Positions 1 through 8,842 of a stretch of DNA of 64,000 nt are shown here, piece after piece. The notes beneath the pieces are model-generated. The model was not told where the DNA came from. It searched no databases and saw only the letters and a program-made list of their open reading frames with translations. The DNA comes from SP197 sp965242595 (lineage in GTDB: Bacteria; Pseudomonadota; Alphaproteobacteria; SP197). The DNA lies in the NCBI GenBank assembly GCA_965242595.1, contig OZ251464.1, positions 1,860,001-1,924,000 on the forward strand. The letters run 5' to 3'. The position numbers and the translations under genes were made by a program. The stretch's first letter is position 1; the number at the start of each line of letters is the position of its first letter.

Positions 1-441
1 TTCCTCCACCCCGACGATCTGGCCGGCCTGGAAGATGTGCGCCGCCGCCTGCCCTGGCAAACCCTGGCCTCGGGCGAGCGCTGGCCCACCCATCTGCCCT
101 TCGGCGAGGTGGCCCGCCGGCGCACTCTGGACATCCTGCAGCCCGACATCCGCTGGTCCGGCGGCGCCACCGCCTGCGTCAAAATCGGCCATATCGCCGA
201 GGGCGCCGGTCTGCAGCTGGCGCTCCACGGCGGCGCCAACGACGCCTATGGCCAGCATCTCTGCTATGCCCTGCCGACCAATCTGTGGGGCGAGTTCCTG
301 CCCGCCGAATCCCCGCGCGAACCGGGCTGGCGGGCCACCCCCGGCATGGCCCAGCCCAAAGCGGGCCACCTCGTCCCCGGCGACGCCCCCGGCTTCGGCA
401 TCGAAGCGACGCTGGACGAGCTGGAGGCGATGGCGGGCTGA
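1..441 (+). CDS. Mandelate racemase/enolase superfamily enzyme, C-terminal part (partial)
   Basis: The frame is open from base 1, so the gene starts to the left of the window and only the last 146 residues are present. The segment resembles the C-terminal barrel of mandelate racemase/muconate-lactonizing enzymes: an ILQPDIRWSGG stretch, then an IAEGAGLQLALH strand with a late His, as in acid-sugar dehydratases. These enzymes abstract a proton alpha to a carboxylate on a Mg-bound acid substrate. The substrate cannot be named from this fragment. The metal-binding residues of the middle of the barrel lie outside the window. A TGA ends the frame at 439-441. Confidence 0.75.
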   Translation, partial: FLHPDDLAGLEDVRRRLPWQTLASGERWPTHLPFGEVARRRTLDILQPDIRWSGGATACVKIGHIAEGAGLQLALHGGANDAYGQHLCYALPTNLWGEFLPAESPREPGWRATPGMAQPKAGHLVPGDAPGFGIEATLDELEAMAG

Positions 442-698
442 ACGCTCCCAAACGGCGCCCCGCCCGCACAGCCGCGCACATTCCTGTTGACGCCCCCGCG
501 CGCGCCACCCAAAGTTGCACTTGCAGACATCAACGGGTCCCGCTTCGTCGGGCTGCCCGCTGAATAGAACAGCCTTTGACCCGGCAAGGGGTAGCTCCCC
601 ACGCCCGGCGAATAGGCGGGGACTGTCCACGTACCCGTGTGATGTCTGCAACGGCCCGGCACCCGCCGGCGCCGAGGCAACCGGCACGGGAGACAGCC

Positions 699-1895
699 AT
701 GAAGCCTACCCATTCCGCCCTGGCGGCCTGCGCGGCCGCGATCCTGGCCTTGACCGCCTGCGGCGGCGGAGGCGGCGGCACGCCCACCGCGCAAACCCCG
801 GCACCACAAACCCCGGCGCCGATGGAGACGGCAGCCCCAGCGCCGGAAGAGCGCCCGGCGGAGACGAAGGCTCCGGAAGCGCCGTCGGCGCCGCCGGCGG
901 AAGCCGACAGCAACAGGGTGGTGACGATCGATGGCGCCACGCTCACGATGCAAGGCGTGCGGCGCGCCGTCATCGCCCTGCCGGTCTTCCCATCGGGGTT
1001 TGGAGGTATTCAATCTACGAACACGGGCGCAACCGGTATCACGACAGATGAAGTCTTGACCGTCTTCACTCGTGGAGGTGTCGCTGTGGGGATTACGCGG
1101 GAGGACGAAAGCGGCTTTCTTCTCGCTTCGTCAGATTCTGCCACACCAAGCGGCCTTCCCAGAACCAGCAGTCTGTTCGGGATTCCCGGCAGAGAACGAA
1201 CTCTCCGCACTTGGCTTATCGTAGATGATAGCTCAGAGAACGCCTATAGCCGGGCGTGGATCGATGTGACTTCCGTCGACAGCGACCCTGGCAACTGGCT
1301 GGCGATGGGCACCTATCTTCACTATGCTGGCCAGAACTTGCTGTCCACCGCCCCTGACCTGACCAGCCTCGAAGCCGGCGCCTTCGTCGATGGGCCGGAG
1401 CTTAGAACATCGCCGAGCAGCCTGCCAACCCTGGGCCAAGCCCGTTACGAAGGAACGGCCCAAGGCTACTACTTCAGCCGCGATGGAACAAGTGATCTTA
1501 GCGGAGCTCGCTTCTTCGCCAGCGCCAGATTGACTGCCGACTTCTCAGACAACACGATATCGGGTTGCATTGGCTGTCAAGGCGATATCGGGCTCGTGAA
1601 TTGGGTCGATGCCACCGCCGCTGATTCCAACGCCGCGATAGTTCTCAGGCAGACGAGCATCAATGAGGATGGCGCGTTTCGCGCCGACAACGTGCTTGTC
1701 GTCAACCCCGATTGGGGAAGTGTGGGTCTTACCTCTTCACAACAACGCGGATCCTGGGGCGGGTTACTCTCCAACGTTCCACTGAGAGGAACACGCACCC
1801 CGAGCCTTGCGGCCGGCACCTTCGGAGCAAGCTACGACTTGAGCAACGGCGTCTCGGAGGCCTGGATCGGCGCCTTCATCGCCGGCCATCAATAG
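699..1895 (+). CDS. Surface lipoprotein with TbpB-like beta-barrel domain
   Basis: A 398-residue lipoprotein. I chose the ATG at 699 because it opens a clear lipoprotein signal (MKPTHSALAACAAAILALTAC, lipobox LTAC) followed by a Gly run and a Pro/Ala/Glu-rich tether; GGGAG lies just upstream. The C-terminal 150 residues (ARYEGTAQGYYF, ADFSDNTISGCIG, GTFGASYDL) resemble the small barrel domain of transferrin-binding protein B and related surface lipoproteins. Ligand binding is inferred from family resemblance only. Base composition in the second half is less GC-rich than the neighbours. It lies 2.5 kb from an iron-related module but is not contiguous with it. Alternative: an unrelated outer-membrane lipoprotein. 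Confidence 0.7.
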   Translation: MKPTHSALAACAAAILALTACGGGGGGTPTAQTPAPQTPAPMETAAPAPEERPAETKAPEAPSAPPAEADSNRVVTIDGATLTMQGVRRAVIALPVFPSGFGGIQSTNTGATGITTDEVLTVFTRGGVAVGITREDESGFLLASSDSATPSGLPRTSSLFGIPGRERTLRTWLIVDDSSENAYSRAWIDVTSVDSDPGNWLAMGTYLHYAGQNLLSTAPDLTSLEAGAFVDGPELRTSPSSLPTLGQARYEGTAQGYYFSRDGTSDLSGARFFASARLTADFSDNTISGCIGCQGDIGLVNWVDATAADSNAAIVLRQTSINEDGAFRADNVLVVNPDWGSVGLTSSQQRGSWGGLLSNVPLRGTRTPSLAAGTFGASYDLSNGVSEAWIGAFIAGHQ

Positions 1896-1927
1896 CCGCC
1901 CGCCCAATCTCTCCGGATGCGGGGCGC

Positions 1928-4333
1928 CTAGGCCCGCATCCGGAGGCCTTGCGGGTCGTAGAGAGGCTGGCCTTGCACTTCGGCCGGGTGGAAGCTGCCG
2001 TCGAGTTCGATCTCCACCGCCGTGCCGGGGCTGGCAAGCGCCGTCGGCAAATAGCCCATGGCCACCGATTGCCCGACATGGTGGGCGAAGCCGCCGGAGG
2101 TGACATAGCCCACCGCCGCGCCGTCCTTCATGATCGCCTCGTCGCCCACGGCGTCGATATCGTCGCTGGCGACGGTCATCGCCACCAGCCGCCGCTTCGG
2201 CCCGCGCTCCCGCTCGGCCAGGGCGGCGTCCTTGCCCACGAACTCCTTCGACCAGTCGATGAAGGCGTCCAACCCGCTCTCCGCCGCCGTGAAGTCGGGC
2301 CGCAGATCCAGCCCCCAGACACCCCAGCCCTTCTCCAGGCGCAGGCTCATCAGCGCCCGGGCGCCATACCAGGCCAGCCCCAGCCCGCACCCCGCCTCCT
2401 CCACCGCCTCGTAAAGGCGCAGCAGATAGCCCGGTTCCGTGTAAAGCTCGAAGCCCAGCTCGCCGGAAAAGGAAAGCCGGGCCAGGTGAACCGGCACGCC
2501 GCCGGCAAAGCTGGCCCGGATATCGCGAAAGGCCAGGGCACAAACATCCTCCCTCACCAGGCCGGCCAGCAGCTCGCGTGAGCGGGGGCCGGAGAGGGCG
2601 ATGCCGTGCAGCTGACCGGAGAGGTTGCGATAGGCGACGCCGCCGGGCGGCAGTTCGGCCTCGATGCGGCGGCGATGGGCCTGCTGCATCGCGCCCGAAC
2701 CGATCAGCCAGAAGCGATCCGGCGCCAGGCAGGCGACGGTGAAATCGCCGGCCAGCCGGCCCCTGGGCGTCAGCATCGGCGCCAGGGCCAGCCTGCCCAC
2801 GCCCGGCAGCCGCCCAGCCAGCAGACGGTCCAGAAAGGCGCCCGCACCCGGCCCCGCCAGTTCGTGCTTGGCGAAATTGGCGATCTCGCTGGCGCCCACG
2901 GCGGTGCGCACCGCCGCCACCTCGCGGGCGACATAGCCATGGGCGCGGGAACGGCGAAAGGTCGCCTCTTCATGGGCATCGTCGGGGCCGTCGGCAAACC
3001 ACAGCGCATGTTCCAGCCCGAAGCTCTGGTCCCAGACAGCGCCCCTGGCGCTCAGCCGGTCGTAAAGCGCGGTGGTCATCTGGCGCCGTCCGGCGGGCAG
3101 GGTTTCGTTGGGAAAGGTCATGACGAAGCGGCGCCGGTAGTTCTCGGCGCTTTTCACCGTGCCCCAGGCGGGCGAGGCGAACTCGCCGAAACGGGCGGCA
3201 TCCATGGCCCAGACATCGATTTCGGGTTCGCCCTCGATCATCCACTGCGCCAGGCTCAGACCCACGCCGCCCGCCTGGCAGAAACCGGCCATCACCCCCA
3301 CCGCCAGCCAATAGTTGCGCAGCCCCGGCGCCGGCCCGATCAGCGGGTTGCCGTCCGGCCCGAATACGAACGGGCCGTTGACGATGGTCTTGATGCCCGC
3401 CTGGCGCAGGGCCGGGATGCGCCCGAAGGCCAGTTCCAGCCGGTCGGCGATGCGGTCCAGCTTCGGCTCCAGCAACTCGCGCCCGAAATCCGGCGGCGTG
3501 CCGGCCACCGCCCAGGGCGTGGCCTGGGGTTCGTAGGTGCCCAGCAGCAGGCCGCCGCCCTCCTGGCGGAAATAAAGGTTGCCCTCGTAATCGATGCCGG
3601 CCGGCAGCCGCACCTCCCGTTCCACGATGGCGGGGATGTCTTCGGTGACGAGATAATGGTGCTCCATGGGCTGCAACGGCAGATGCAGCCCCGCCATCGC
3701 CCCCACCTCCCGCGCCCACAGGCCGCCGGCATTCACCACATGCTCGGCCACCACGACGCCCTTGGGCGTTTCCACCTCCCAGCTGCCGTCGCGGCGCGGG
3801 CGGGTGGCGACCACCGGCGTTTCCGTCTCCACCGCCGCGCCCAGGGCGCGGGCCGCGCCGGCATAGGCATGGGTGACGCCGGAGGGGTCGATGTCGCCGT
3901 CCAGCGGGTCCCACAGGGCGGCGATATAGCGCGCAGGGTCGATCAGCGGGTGGCGCCTGGCCGCCTCTTCCACGGCGATGAACTCCTGGTCCAGGCCCAT
4001 GCTGCGCGCCTTGGAACGCTCGCGCTTCAGGTAATCGTGCCAGTCCCGGTTCGATGCCAGATAGAAGCCACCGGTGGCGTGCAGCCCCACCGAAAGGCCG
4101 GAAAGCTCCTCCAGCTCGTCATAGAGGCGGATGGTATAGCCTTGCAGGCGGGAGATGTTGGGGTCCGACGAGATGGTGTGAATCTGGCCCGCCGCATGCC
4201 AGGAGGAACCGCAGGTCAGCTGGTCGCGCTCCAGCAGCAGCACCTCCTTCCAGCCCAGCTTGGCAAGGTGGAACAGGATGGAACAGCCCACCACCCCGCC
4301 GCCGATCACCACCGCCCGCGCCCGCTCCTGCAT
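1928..4333 (-). CDS. FAD-dependent dimethylglycine/sarcosine dehydrogenase-like protein with GcvT C-terminal domain
   Basis: An 801-residue protein. The N-terminus carries a Rossmann FAD motif (VVIGGGVVGC, about residues 9-17) and a SSWHAAGQ segment typical of covalently flavinylated DMGDH/SARDH oxidases. From about residue 430 it changes to a GcvT-like tetrahydrofolate-binding region with an EKGWGVWGLD stretch. The family oxidatively demethylates N-methylated glycines in one-carbon metabolism; the exact substrate is not determined. The frame is open much further upstream, but the ATG at 4333 is preceded by GGGGGAGG at good spacing and opens directly into the FAD motif. The length is usual for the family. 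It lies 77 bases after the DUF1513 gene on the same strand. Confidence 0.88.
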   Translation of the reverse strand: MQERARAVVIGGGVVGCSILFHLAKLGWKEVLLLERDQLTCGSSWHAAGQIHTISSDPNISRLQGYTIRLYDELEELSGLSVGLHATGGFYLASNRDWHDYLKRERSKARSMGLDQEFIAVEEAARRHPLIDPARYIAALWDPLDGDIDPSGVTHAYAGAARALGAAVETETPVVATRPRRDGSWEVETPKGVVVAEHVVNAGGLWAREVGAMAGLHLPLQPMEHHYLVTEDIPAIVEREVRLPAGIDYEGNLYFRQEGGGLLLGTYEPQATPWAVAGTPPDFGRELLEPKLDRIADRLELAFGRIPALRQAGIKTIVNGPFVFGPDGNPLIGPAPGLRNYWLAVGVMAGFCQAGGVGLSLAQWMIEGEPEIDVWAMDAARFGEFASPAWGTVKSAENYRRRFVMTFPNETLPAGRRQMTTALYDRLSARGAVWDQSFGLEHALWFADGPDDAHEEATFRRSRAHGYVAREVAAVRTAVGASEIANFAKHELAGPGAGAFLDRLLAGRLPGVGRLALAPMLTPRGRLAGDFTVACLAPDRFWLIGSGAMQQAHRRRIEAELPPGGVAYRNLSGQLHGIALSGPRSRELLAGLVREDVCALAFRDIRASFAGGVPVHLARLSFSGELGFELYTEPGYLLRLYEAVEEAGCGLGLAWYGARALMSLRLEKGWGVWGLDLRPDFTAAESGLDAFIDWSKEFVGKDAALAERERGPKRRLVAMTVASDDIDAVGDEAIMKDGAAVGYVTSGGFAHHVGQSVAMGYLPTALASPGTAVEIELDGSFHPAEVQGQPLYDPQGLRMRA

Positions 4334-4410
4334 GGCACCCTCCCCCGAAACCGCACCCCTTGCCGGCGGACTGTAGCCGCCTGTCGCCGGCCTTGGGTAG
4401 GGGCGCGGCT

Positions 4411-5568
4411 TCAGGGCGGGGGCGCGGCGGCCAGGTGGTTGTCCCAGCACCCGGCGGCGGCGAAGGCGCCCGGCAACGGGGCGGATGTGGCCGCGAAGCT
4501 GTCGATGGCGAGGACGCCGCCGCTGCCGCCGCTGGCCAGAAACGCGCCCGGCCCCGGCCCCGGCGCCACGCCGCAACCGTCGGCCAGCGCGGCGGTGAAG
4601 AGATGGGCGCCAGCGCCGTCCCAGAACGCGATCAGGCCGGCGCGCGGGGCCGAGACGGCGATGCCGCGCCCGTCGCCATCGAAACAGACGCTGCCGCCGT
4701 AATGGCGCATGGCGCGCCAGAGCTGCGGCGCCGCCGCCAGCGGCCGCAGCCCCTGGGCAGAGCGCGGATCGTGGCTGGCGGCCAGCGGGACGATCCGCTC
4801 GCCGGGCCCCCGCCATTGCATGGCCAGCGCCACGCGGTCGCCGGCGCCCACGGCCAGATGGCGGATGCTCAGGCGGTCGAGCGCGGCCTCGAAGCGGCAT
4901 TCGCGCATCAGGGCGCCGCTGTGGCGGTCGAGATAGCACAGCGCGGGCGCCATGCTGGCCGGGTTGAGCGCGACGCGCGGCAGCGACGGATGGGTCAGGA
5001 TGCCGCCATGGGCGACGGCCAGGGTGGTGCCGTCGGAAAGCAGCGCCAGTTCGTGGGGGCCGATGCCGTGGGAGGCCAGCTCGCCGATGCGGGCATAGCT
5101 GCGAGCGGCGTCGTAGATGCCGATGACGCCGCGCTCGCCCGCGAAATCGTTCTCGCTGGCATAGAGCAGGCGCCCTTCGGGGCAGAACACGCCGTGGCCG
5201 TAGAAATGGCGCTCCTCGGGGGTGGCGAAGGCGCACTCCACGGCCCCGCGCGCAAGGTCGAACGCCAGGTTGAACGCGAGGGCGAAGCGGCCGGGGCGGC
5301 GCGCGAAAACCACCGCCTGGCGGGTGCCGGGGCGCAGGGCGAAACCATGGCCACGCGCCGGCAGCGGCACGTGCAAAAGCCGGGCGCCGCGGGCCGAAAA
5401 GCCGCCGACGGCATGGCTGCCATCGGCCTCGACGCGCCCGCCCAGATAGAGCGGCGCCGGGGCGACGGCCGCCCGCGCCAGCGACGGCAGCGACGGCAGC
5501 GCCGGCAGCGCCGGCAGAACGGCGGCCAGCCGCAGCAGGCGGCGGCGGTCAATCGCCGTCGAAGGCAT
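4411..5568 (-). CDS. DUF1513 family protein with Tat-like signal
   Basis: A 385-residue protein of the DUF1513 family. The N-terminus (DRRRLLRLAAVLPAL) carries a twin-arginine signal followed by a hydrophobic stretch, so export to the periplasm is likely. The body is a series of propeller-like strands (HFYGHGVFCPEGRLLYASEN, GIGPHELALL). DUF1513 genes commonly travel with imelysins and di-heme DUF1111 proteins in iron-related operons, and this is the last gene of such a run here. The start overlaps the 3' end of the upstream imelysin gene by 20 bases, suggesting translational coupling. Its biochemical role is not established. Confidence 0.85.
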   Translation of the reverse strand: MPSTAIDRRRLLRLAAVLPALPALPSLPSLARAAVAPAPLYLGGRVEADGSHAVGGFSARGARLLHVPLPARGHGFALRPGTRQAVVFARRPGRFALAFNLAFDLARGAVECAFATPEERHFYGHGVFCPEGRLLYASENDFAGERGVIGIYDAARSYARIGELASHGIGPHELALLSDGTTLAVAHGGILTHPSLPRVALNPASMAPALCYLDRHSGALMRECRFEAALDRLSIRHLAVGAGDRVALAMQWRGPGERIVPLAASHDPRSAQGLRPLAAAPQLWRAMRHYGGSVCFDGDGRGIAVSAPRAGLIAFWDGAGAHLFTAALADGCGVAPGPGPGAFLASGGSGGVLAIDSFAATSAPLPGAFAAAGCWDNHLAAAPPP

Positions 5569-6604
5569 TGAAGCCCAAGGGCAGCCCCAGCGCCGGCGCC
5601 AGCCGTTCCCGGACCAGCTGCCTCAGCGCGCGCAGCTGCAACAGCAGCTTTTCCGCCTGCGGCCGCAGGGCCGGGTCCAGCGCCGCCTCTTCCAGCGGGC
5701 GGGCGATTCCCCGCGCCGTGGCCATGGTGGCATCGAACGCCTTGATCAGCAGGCGATCCAGGGCCGGGTCGGCAGCGGCGGCCAGCGCGCCCAGCCCCGG
5801 CCCGCCCTCGCCGCGATAGAGCGCCCGCAACGCGGCCAGATTGGCCACCATGTTGCGCAGGGAACGGCCGCTGGGGCGGGATTCGGCCAGCACCGGGCGG
5901 GCCGAGGCGATGTCCTGGCCCAGAACGGGCTTCAGCTTGACATCGGCGAGGCGCTGCAAGCCGTCATGCAGGCTGGCCAGAAAGGCGAAGCTGGCCTCCC
6001 GGGCATCGGCGGCGAAGGAGGCGCCGTCCCGGTTCCAGCCAGCGACGATCTCGTCCGCCATGGCGCGCATATTGGCGGCGATGGCGGCCAGCAAGCGGCA
6101 GGCCTGGGGCGCGTCGAGCGCGGCCAGGCGCTGGCCGCCATAAAGCAGGGCTTCGGCCGCCGGCAGGCCCTGGACGGCCAGATCGGCCCGGGCCAGCTGC
6201 GCCGCTGTCGGCGCCGCGCCAGCGCCGGCCTGGACCAGGGCGCGCATGGCGGCGAACACCCGGCCCCGCGCCTGGGGCCAGAAATGAAAGCGATAGCCGC
6301 GCATGAAGAGCTCGACCGGGCCGAAGCGCACATGCTCGATGCCCATCCAGGCCTCCATCGTGGCATGAAAGGCGGCCCGGGCCTTGTCGCCGCCGGCGCA
6401 ATGGGCTGCGACGGCCCGGGCGAAAGCGCCGCTGGCCGCCGCCAGGCGTTCATAGCGGGCCAGGACATGGCCTTCGATCAGGGCCGCGCTGACGCGCGCC
6501 TCATCGCCAGCGGCGGCGGGGATGGCCGGCGCCGCCAGCAGCGCCAGCAGCGCCGAGGCGGCCGCAAGGGCACAGCGCCGGGCGCCGTTCAAGGCCGCGC
6601 CCAT
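5549..6604 (-). CDS. Imelysin family protein (second copy)
   Basis: A 351-residue exported protein. A signal peptide (ARRCALAAASALLALLAAPAIPAAA) precedes a helical imelysin domain. It has the WMGIEHVRFGP segment near residue 90, which fits the imelysin branch seen together with DUF1513 proteins, rather than the GxHxxE form found in the other imelysin at 8843-10096. Imelysins are periplasmic iron-regulated proteins; peptidase activity (the M75 label) is doubtful and an iron-binding or iron-transport role is more often proposed. The gene overlaps both neighbours (by 16 bases upstream and 20 downstream), so the four leftward genes probably form one operon. Confidence 0.85.
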   Translation of the reverse strand: MGAALNGARRCALAAASALLALLAAPAIPAAAGDEARVSAALIEGHVLARYERLAAASGAFARAVAAHCAGGDKARAAFHATMEAWMGIEHVRFGPVELFMRGYRFHFWPQARGRVFAAMRALVQAGAGAAPTAAQLARADLAVQGLPAAEALLYGGQRLAALDAPQACRLLAAIAANMRAMADEIVAGWNRDGASFAADAREASFAFLASLHDGLQRLADVKLKPVLGQDIASARPVLAESRPSGRSLRNMVANLAALRALYRGEGGPGLGALAAAADPALDRLLIKAFDATMATARGIARPLEEAALDPALRPQAEKLLLQLRALRQLVRERLAPALGLPLGFNAFDGD

Positions 6605-6792
6605 GGCGCCGGCTTTTCGCCTGTGGCCAGGGCGCCGGCGACGATCGCCAGCCAGTCATGGGCCCGCGTTCCGGGATCGCAGCAGCGGCAGGCGCTGCAG
6701 ATATGCCGGCAGGCTTCGTCGCCGGCCAGCAGCGGCGCCAGGGCGCCACCCGAAGCGTTGCGGAACAGCGGACAGATCGCGGTCTCGTTCAT
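6589..6792 (-). CDS. Small cysteine-rich protein in the imelysin operon
   Basis: A 67-residue protein I do not recognise. Evidence that it is real: a strong ribosome binding site (GGGAGGTGAGG) sits just before the ATG at 6792; it fills the space between the di-heme oxidase and imelysin genes; and its end overlaps the imelysin start by 16 bases. The sequence has an early Cys (AICPLF) and a cluster CRHICSACRCCDPGT at about residues 28-42, so six cysteines in all plus a His, which could bind a metal or an Fe-S cluster. No signal peptide is visible. An ATG three codons further upstream is in frame but worse placed relative to the SD. Confidence 0.6.
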   Translation of the reverse strand: MNETAICPLFRNASGGALAPLLAGDEACRHICSACRCCDPGTRAHDWLAIVAGALATGEKPAPWARP

Positions 6793-6822
6793 AAGCCTCA
6801 CCTCCCTCTTGTGTTGCGGCCC

Positions 6823-8373
6823 CTATAGCGAGCGCAGGAACGCCAGCAGCGCCTTGCGTTCGTCCTCGGTCATGGCGACGACCCGCTGCTTGGCCGCTTC
6901 CGCCTCGCCGCCATGCCAGAGGATGGCTTCCAGCAGGCCGCGGGCGCGGCCATCGTGCAGCAGCAGGTTGTGGCCGCTGACGGCCTCGGTAAGCCCGATG
7001 CCCCACAGCGGCGGCGTGCGCCATTCGCGCCCGCTGGCCTGGCCTTCGGGGCGGCCGTCGGCCAGGCCTTCGCCCATGTCGTGCAGCAGCAGGTCGCTAT
7101 AGGGCCAGATCAGCTGGAAGGATTGCTCGCTGCCGGCGCTATCGCGGCGGGTGACGAATTTGGGGCGATGGCAGCCGATGCAGTTCGCCCGATAGAACAG
7201 GCGCTTGCCCTCCAGCACCAGCGGATCGCCGACATCGCGCCTGGCGGGAACGGCGAGATTGCGGCTGTAGAACACCAGCAGATCGAACATGGTGGCGTTC
7301 GCTTCGACGCTGTCGTCCCTGGAGGCGCCGCCATGGGGCAGGGCGCGGCAGCGCCGCTGCGCCGCCGTGCAATCGCCATGGGCGGCGGGATAAAGGGCGG
7401 TGGAGATGCCGATGTCGTCGCGCAGGGCGGTGGCGGCCTGCTGTGCGATATCGCCCTGGCCCGCCTTCCAGCCGAAACGCCCCAGCACCGCCTGGCCGCG
7501 GCGATCGCTCCACACCCGATTGGCGCGCCCGGAGATGCCGTCGCCGTCGCGGTCGTGGGGGTCGGCGCCGGCCAGGATGTCCTCCTCGGCGATGGCCTCC
7601 AGCAGGCCGGCGCCGATCATCGGCGGCGCGACCCGGGGTGAGATCATGGTGGCGGGATGGAGCGGGCCATAGCCGAGGCCGGCGACGCCATAGCTGGGCG
7701 CCCGCAGGGAGGCGCTGCCGCCATCGGCCAGGGCCAGCGGCATTTCGCGCCAGGCGATGCCGATTCTGCCCTCGGCGGGAAGGCCGGGAAGCGAGAAGGT
7801 TTGAAGCTGGCCGCCATAGACGGGTTCGGGCACGAAGGCCAGGCGGTGCCGGCGCAGAGCCGCCCGCTCGGCCGCATCCCGGGGCGGGATGGAAAGCCGC
7901 AGCAGCAGCGAGGTCGCCCGCTCGCCGGCCTCGGGCGGGCGCCCGCGCCCGTCCTTGATGTGGCAGCCCTGGCAGGAACGGGCGTTGAAGAGCGGCCCCA
8001 GACCGTCCGACGAGCCGGTCGAGCTGGGCGCCTGGACCCAGAGCTTGCGGAAGATGCCATCGCCGACCCGGAAATCCAGCTGGCGCTCGAACGTCATGTT
8101 GGCGGAGGGGTGGGAAAAGGCGTCCCGGTTGGGCGCCTTGAAGACCGTCGCCGCCCCGCCCTGCCGGCTTTCATAGCGTTCGGGCCGCGAGAAATCCGTC
8201 GTCGGGCGCACCGCCGCCGCGATTCGCGCCCGCTCATCGCCGGAGGATGTCTCGGGCGGGGCCGGGGTGGCGGCGAGGGCGAGAGAGAGGGCGGCCAGCG
8301 GCGCGATGGCGGCGCCGGGGTGCCTACGATGGCCGTTCGAGCAGGGGTGGCGGGAGAGCGAAGGGCGCGTCAT
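6823..8373 (-). CDS. Di-heme c-type cytochrome / DUF1111 thiol oxidoreductase-like protein
   Basis: A 516-residue exported protein with two haem-c motifs, CQGCH about residue 130 and CIGCH about residue 390. This is the DUF1111 di-heme oxidoreductase pattern, related to bacterial di-heme peroxidases. In iron-regulated clusters such proteins accompany imelysins and are thought to change the redox state of iron or a chelator in the periplasm; that role is inferred from context. I chose the ATG at 8373 because AGGA lies nine bases upstream; ATGs at 8382 and 8436 are alternatives. It is the first gene of the leftward iron module, just downstream of the Fur-like operator. Confidence 0.87.
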   Translation of the reverse strand: MTRPSLSRHPCSNGHRRHPGAAIAPLAALSLALAATPAPPETSSGDERARIAAAVRPTTDFSRPERYESRQGGAATVFKAPNRDAFSHPSANMTFERQLDFRVGDGIFRKLWVQAPSSTGSSDGLGPLFNARSCQGCHIKDGRGRPPEAGERATSLLLRLSIPPRDAAERAALRRHRLAFVPEPVYGGQLQTFSLPGLPAEGRIGIAWREMPLALADGGSASLRAPSYGVAGLGYGPLHPATMISPRVAPPMIGAGLLEAIAEEDILAGADPHDRDGDGISGRANRVWSDRRGQAVLGRFGWKAGQGDIAQQAATALRDDIGISTALYPAAHGDCTAAQRRCRALPHGGASRDDSVEANATMFDLLVFYSRNLAVPARRDVGDPLVLEGKRLFYRANCIGCHRPKFVTRRDSAGSEQSFQLIWPYSDLLLHDMGEGLADGRPEGQASGREWRTPPLWGIGLTEAVSGHNLLLHDGRARGLLEAILWHGGEAEAAKQRVVAMTEDERKALLAFLRSL

Positions 8374-8425
8374 CGGCCGCATCCTGGGCGAGCGGGACTG
8401 GGATGGAATGTAAAAGGCAATGAAA

Positions 8426-8456
8426 CGCATTGTCAATGCGAATGATTGTCATTATC
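8426..8456. promoter_or_regulatory. Fur-like operator between divergent iron genes
   Basis: Bases 8438-8456 (GCGAATGATTGTCATTATC) match the classical 19-bp Fur box at 16 positions. They overlap a perfect palindrome CGCATTGTCAATGCG at 8426-8440, giving a run of the NATWAT-type hexamers seen in extended Fur sites. The element lies between the di-heme cytochrome gene (leftward) and the small secreted protein plus imelysin (rightward), so it could control both arms. Fur binding is inferred from sequence, and other iron regulators in alphaproteobacteria are possible. Confidence 0.7.
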
Positions 8457-8549
8457 GTAGCGACCGAATCGGGGAAGCCGATTCGCGCGGCCCTTCCCCA
8501 GAGGCGGGCGGCGACAGCGCATATCCGGGGAGAAACCACGGCATTCACC

Positions 8550-8807
8550 ATGACACCCAGGGCGGAGATTGTGGCGGCCGTTGTGCTGGCCTGCCACACG
8601 AGCGTTCTGGCCCAGGAGGCGGAGCCGTCGCTTGAAGAGCGCCTCGCCGTGCAGTTCGCGGCGGCCTCGGGCGGCCTTGCAGGTTCCGTCTTCGCCTTCG
8701 ACGGCGCCGCCGCCCGCAAGAACGGGGACCGCATCGCCGGCCATGGCGAGGAGGCCGGCGGCGGCAAGGCCGATACCGTCGCGCTTCAACTCGCCAGCGA
8801 ATTCTGA
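8550..8807 (+). CDS. Small secreted protein upstream of imelysin
   Basis: An 85-residue product I do not recognise. The frame starts earlier, but the ATG at 8550 opens a plausible signal peptide (MTPRAEIVAAVVLACHTSVLAQ) with cleavage after about residue 22. The remainder is short, Ala/Gly-rich and acidic (SLEERLAVQF near the mature N-terminus). It lies between the Fur-like operator and the imelysin gene, 35 bases before that gene, so it is probably co-transcribed and iron-responsive. The Shine-Dalgarno is poorly placed (GGGGAGA about 17 bases upstream), which lowers confidence. Confidence 0.5.
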   Translation: MTPRAEIVAAVVLACHTSVLAQEAEPSLEERLAVQFAAASGGLAGSVFAFDGAAARKNGDRIAGHGEEAGGGKADTVALQLASEF

Positions 8808-8842
8808 CTGTCCCAACCCCTTGCACAGAGGAGACGAACACC

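Noticed and set aside
2606..4702. 698-codon plus-strand open frame opposite the FAD dehydrogenase
   Set aside because: It is the antisense shadow of a clear gene in GC-rich DNA; composition is Arg/Gly/Pro-rich and matches no family.
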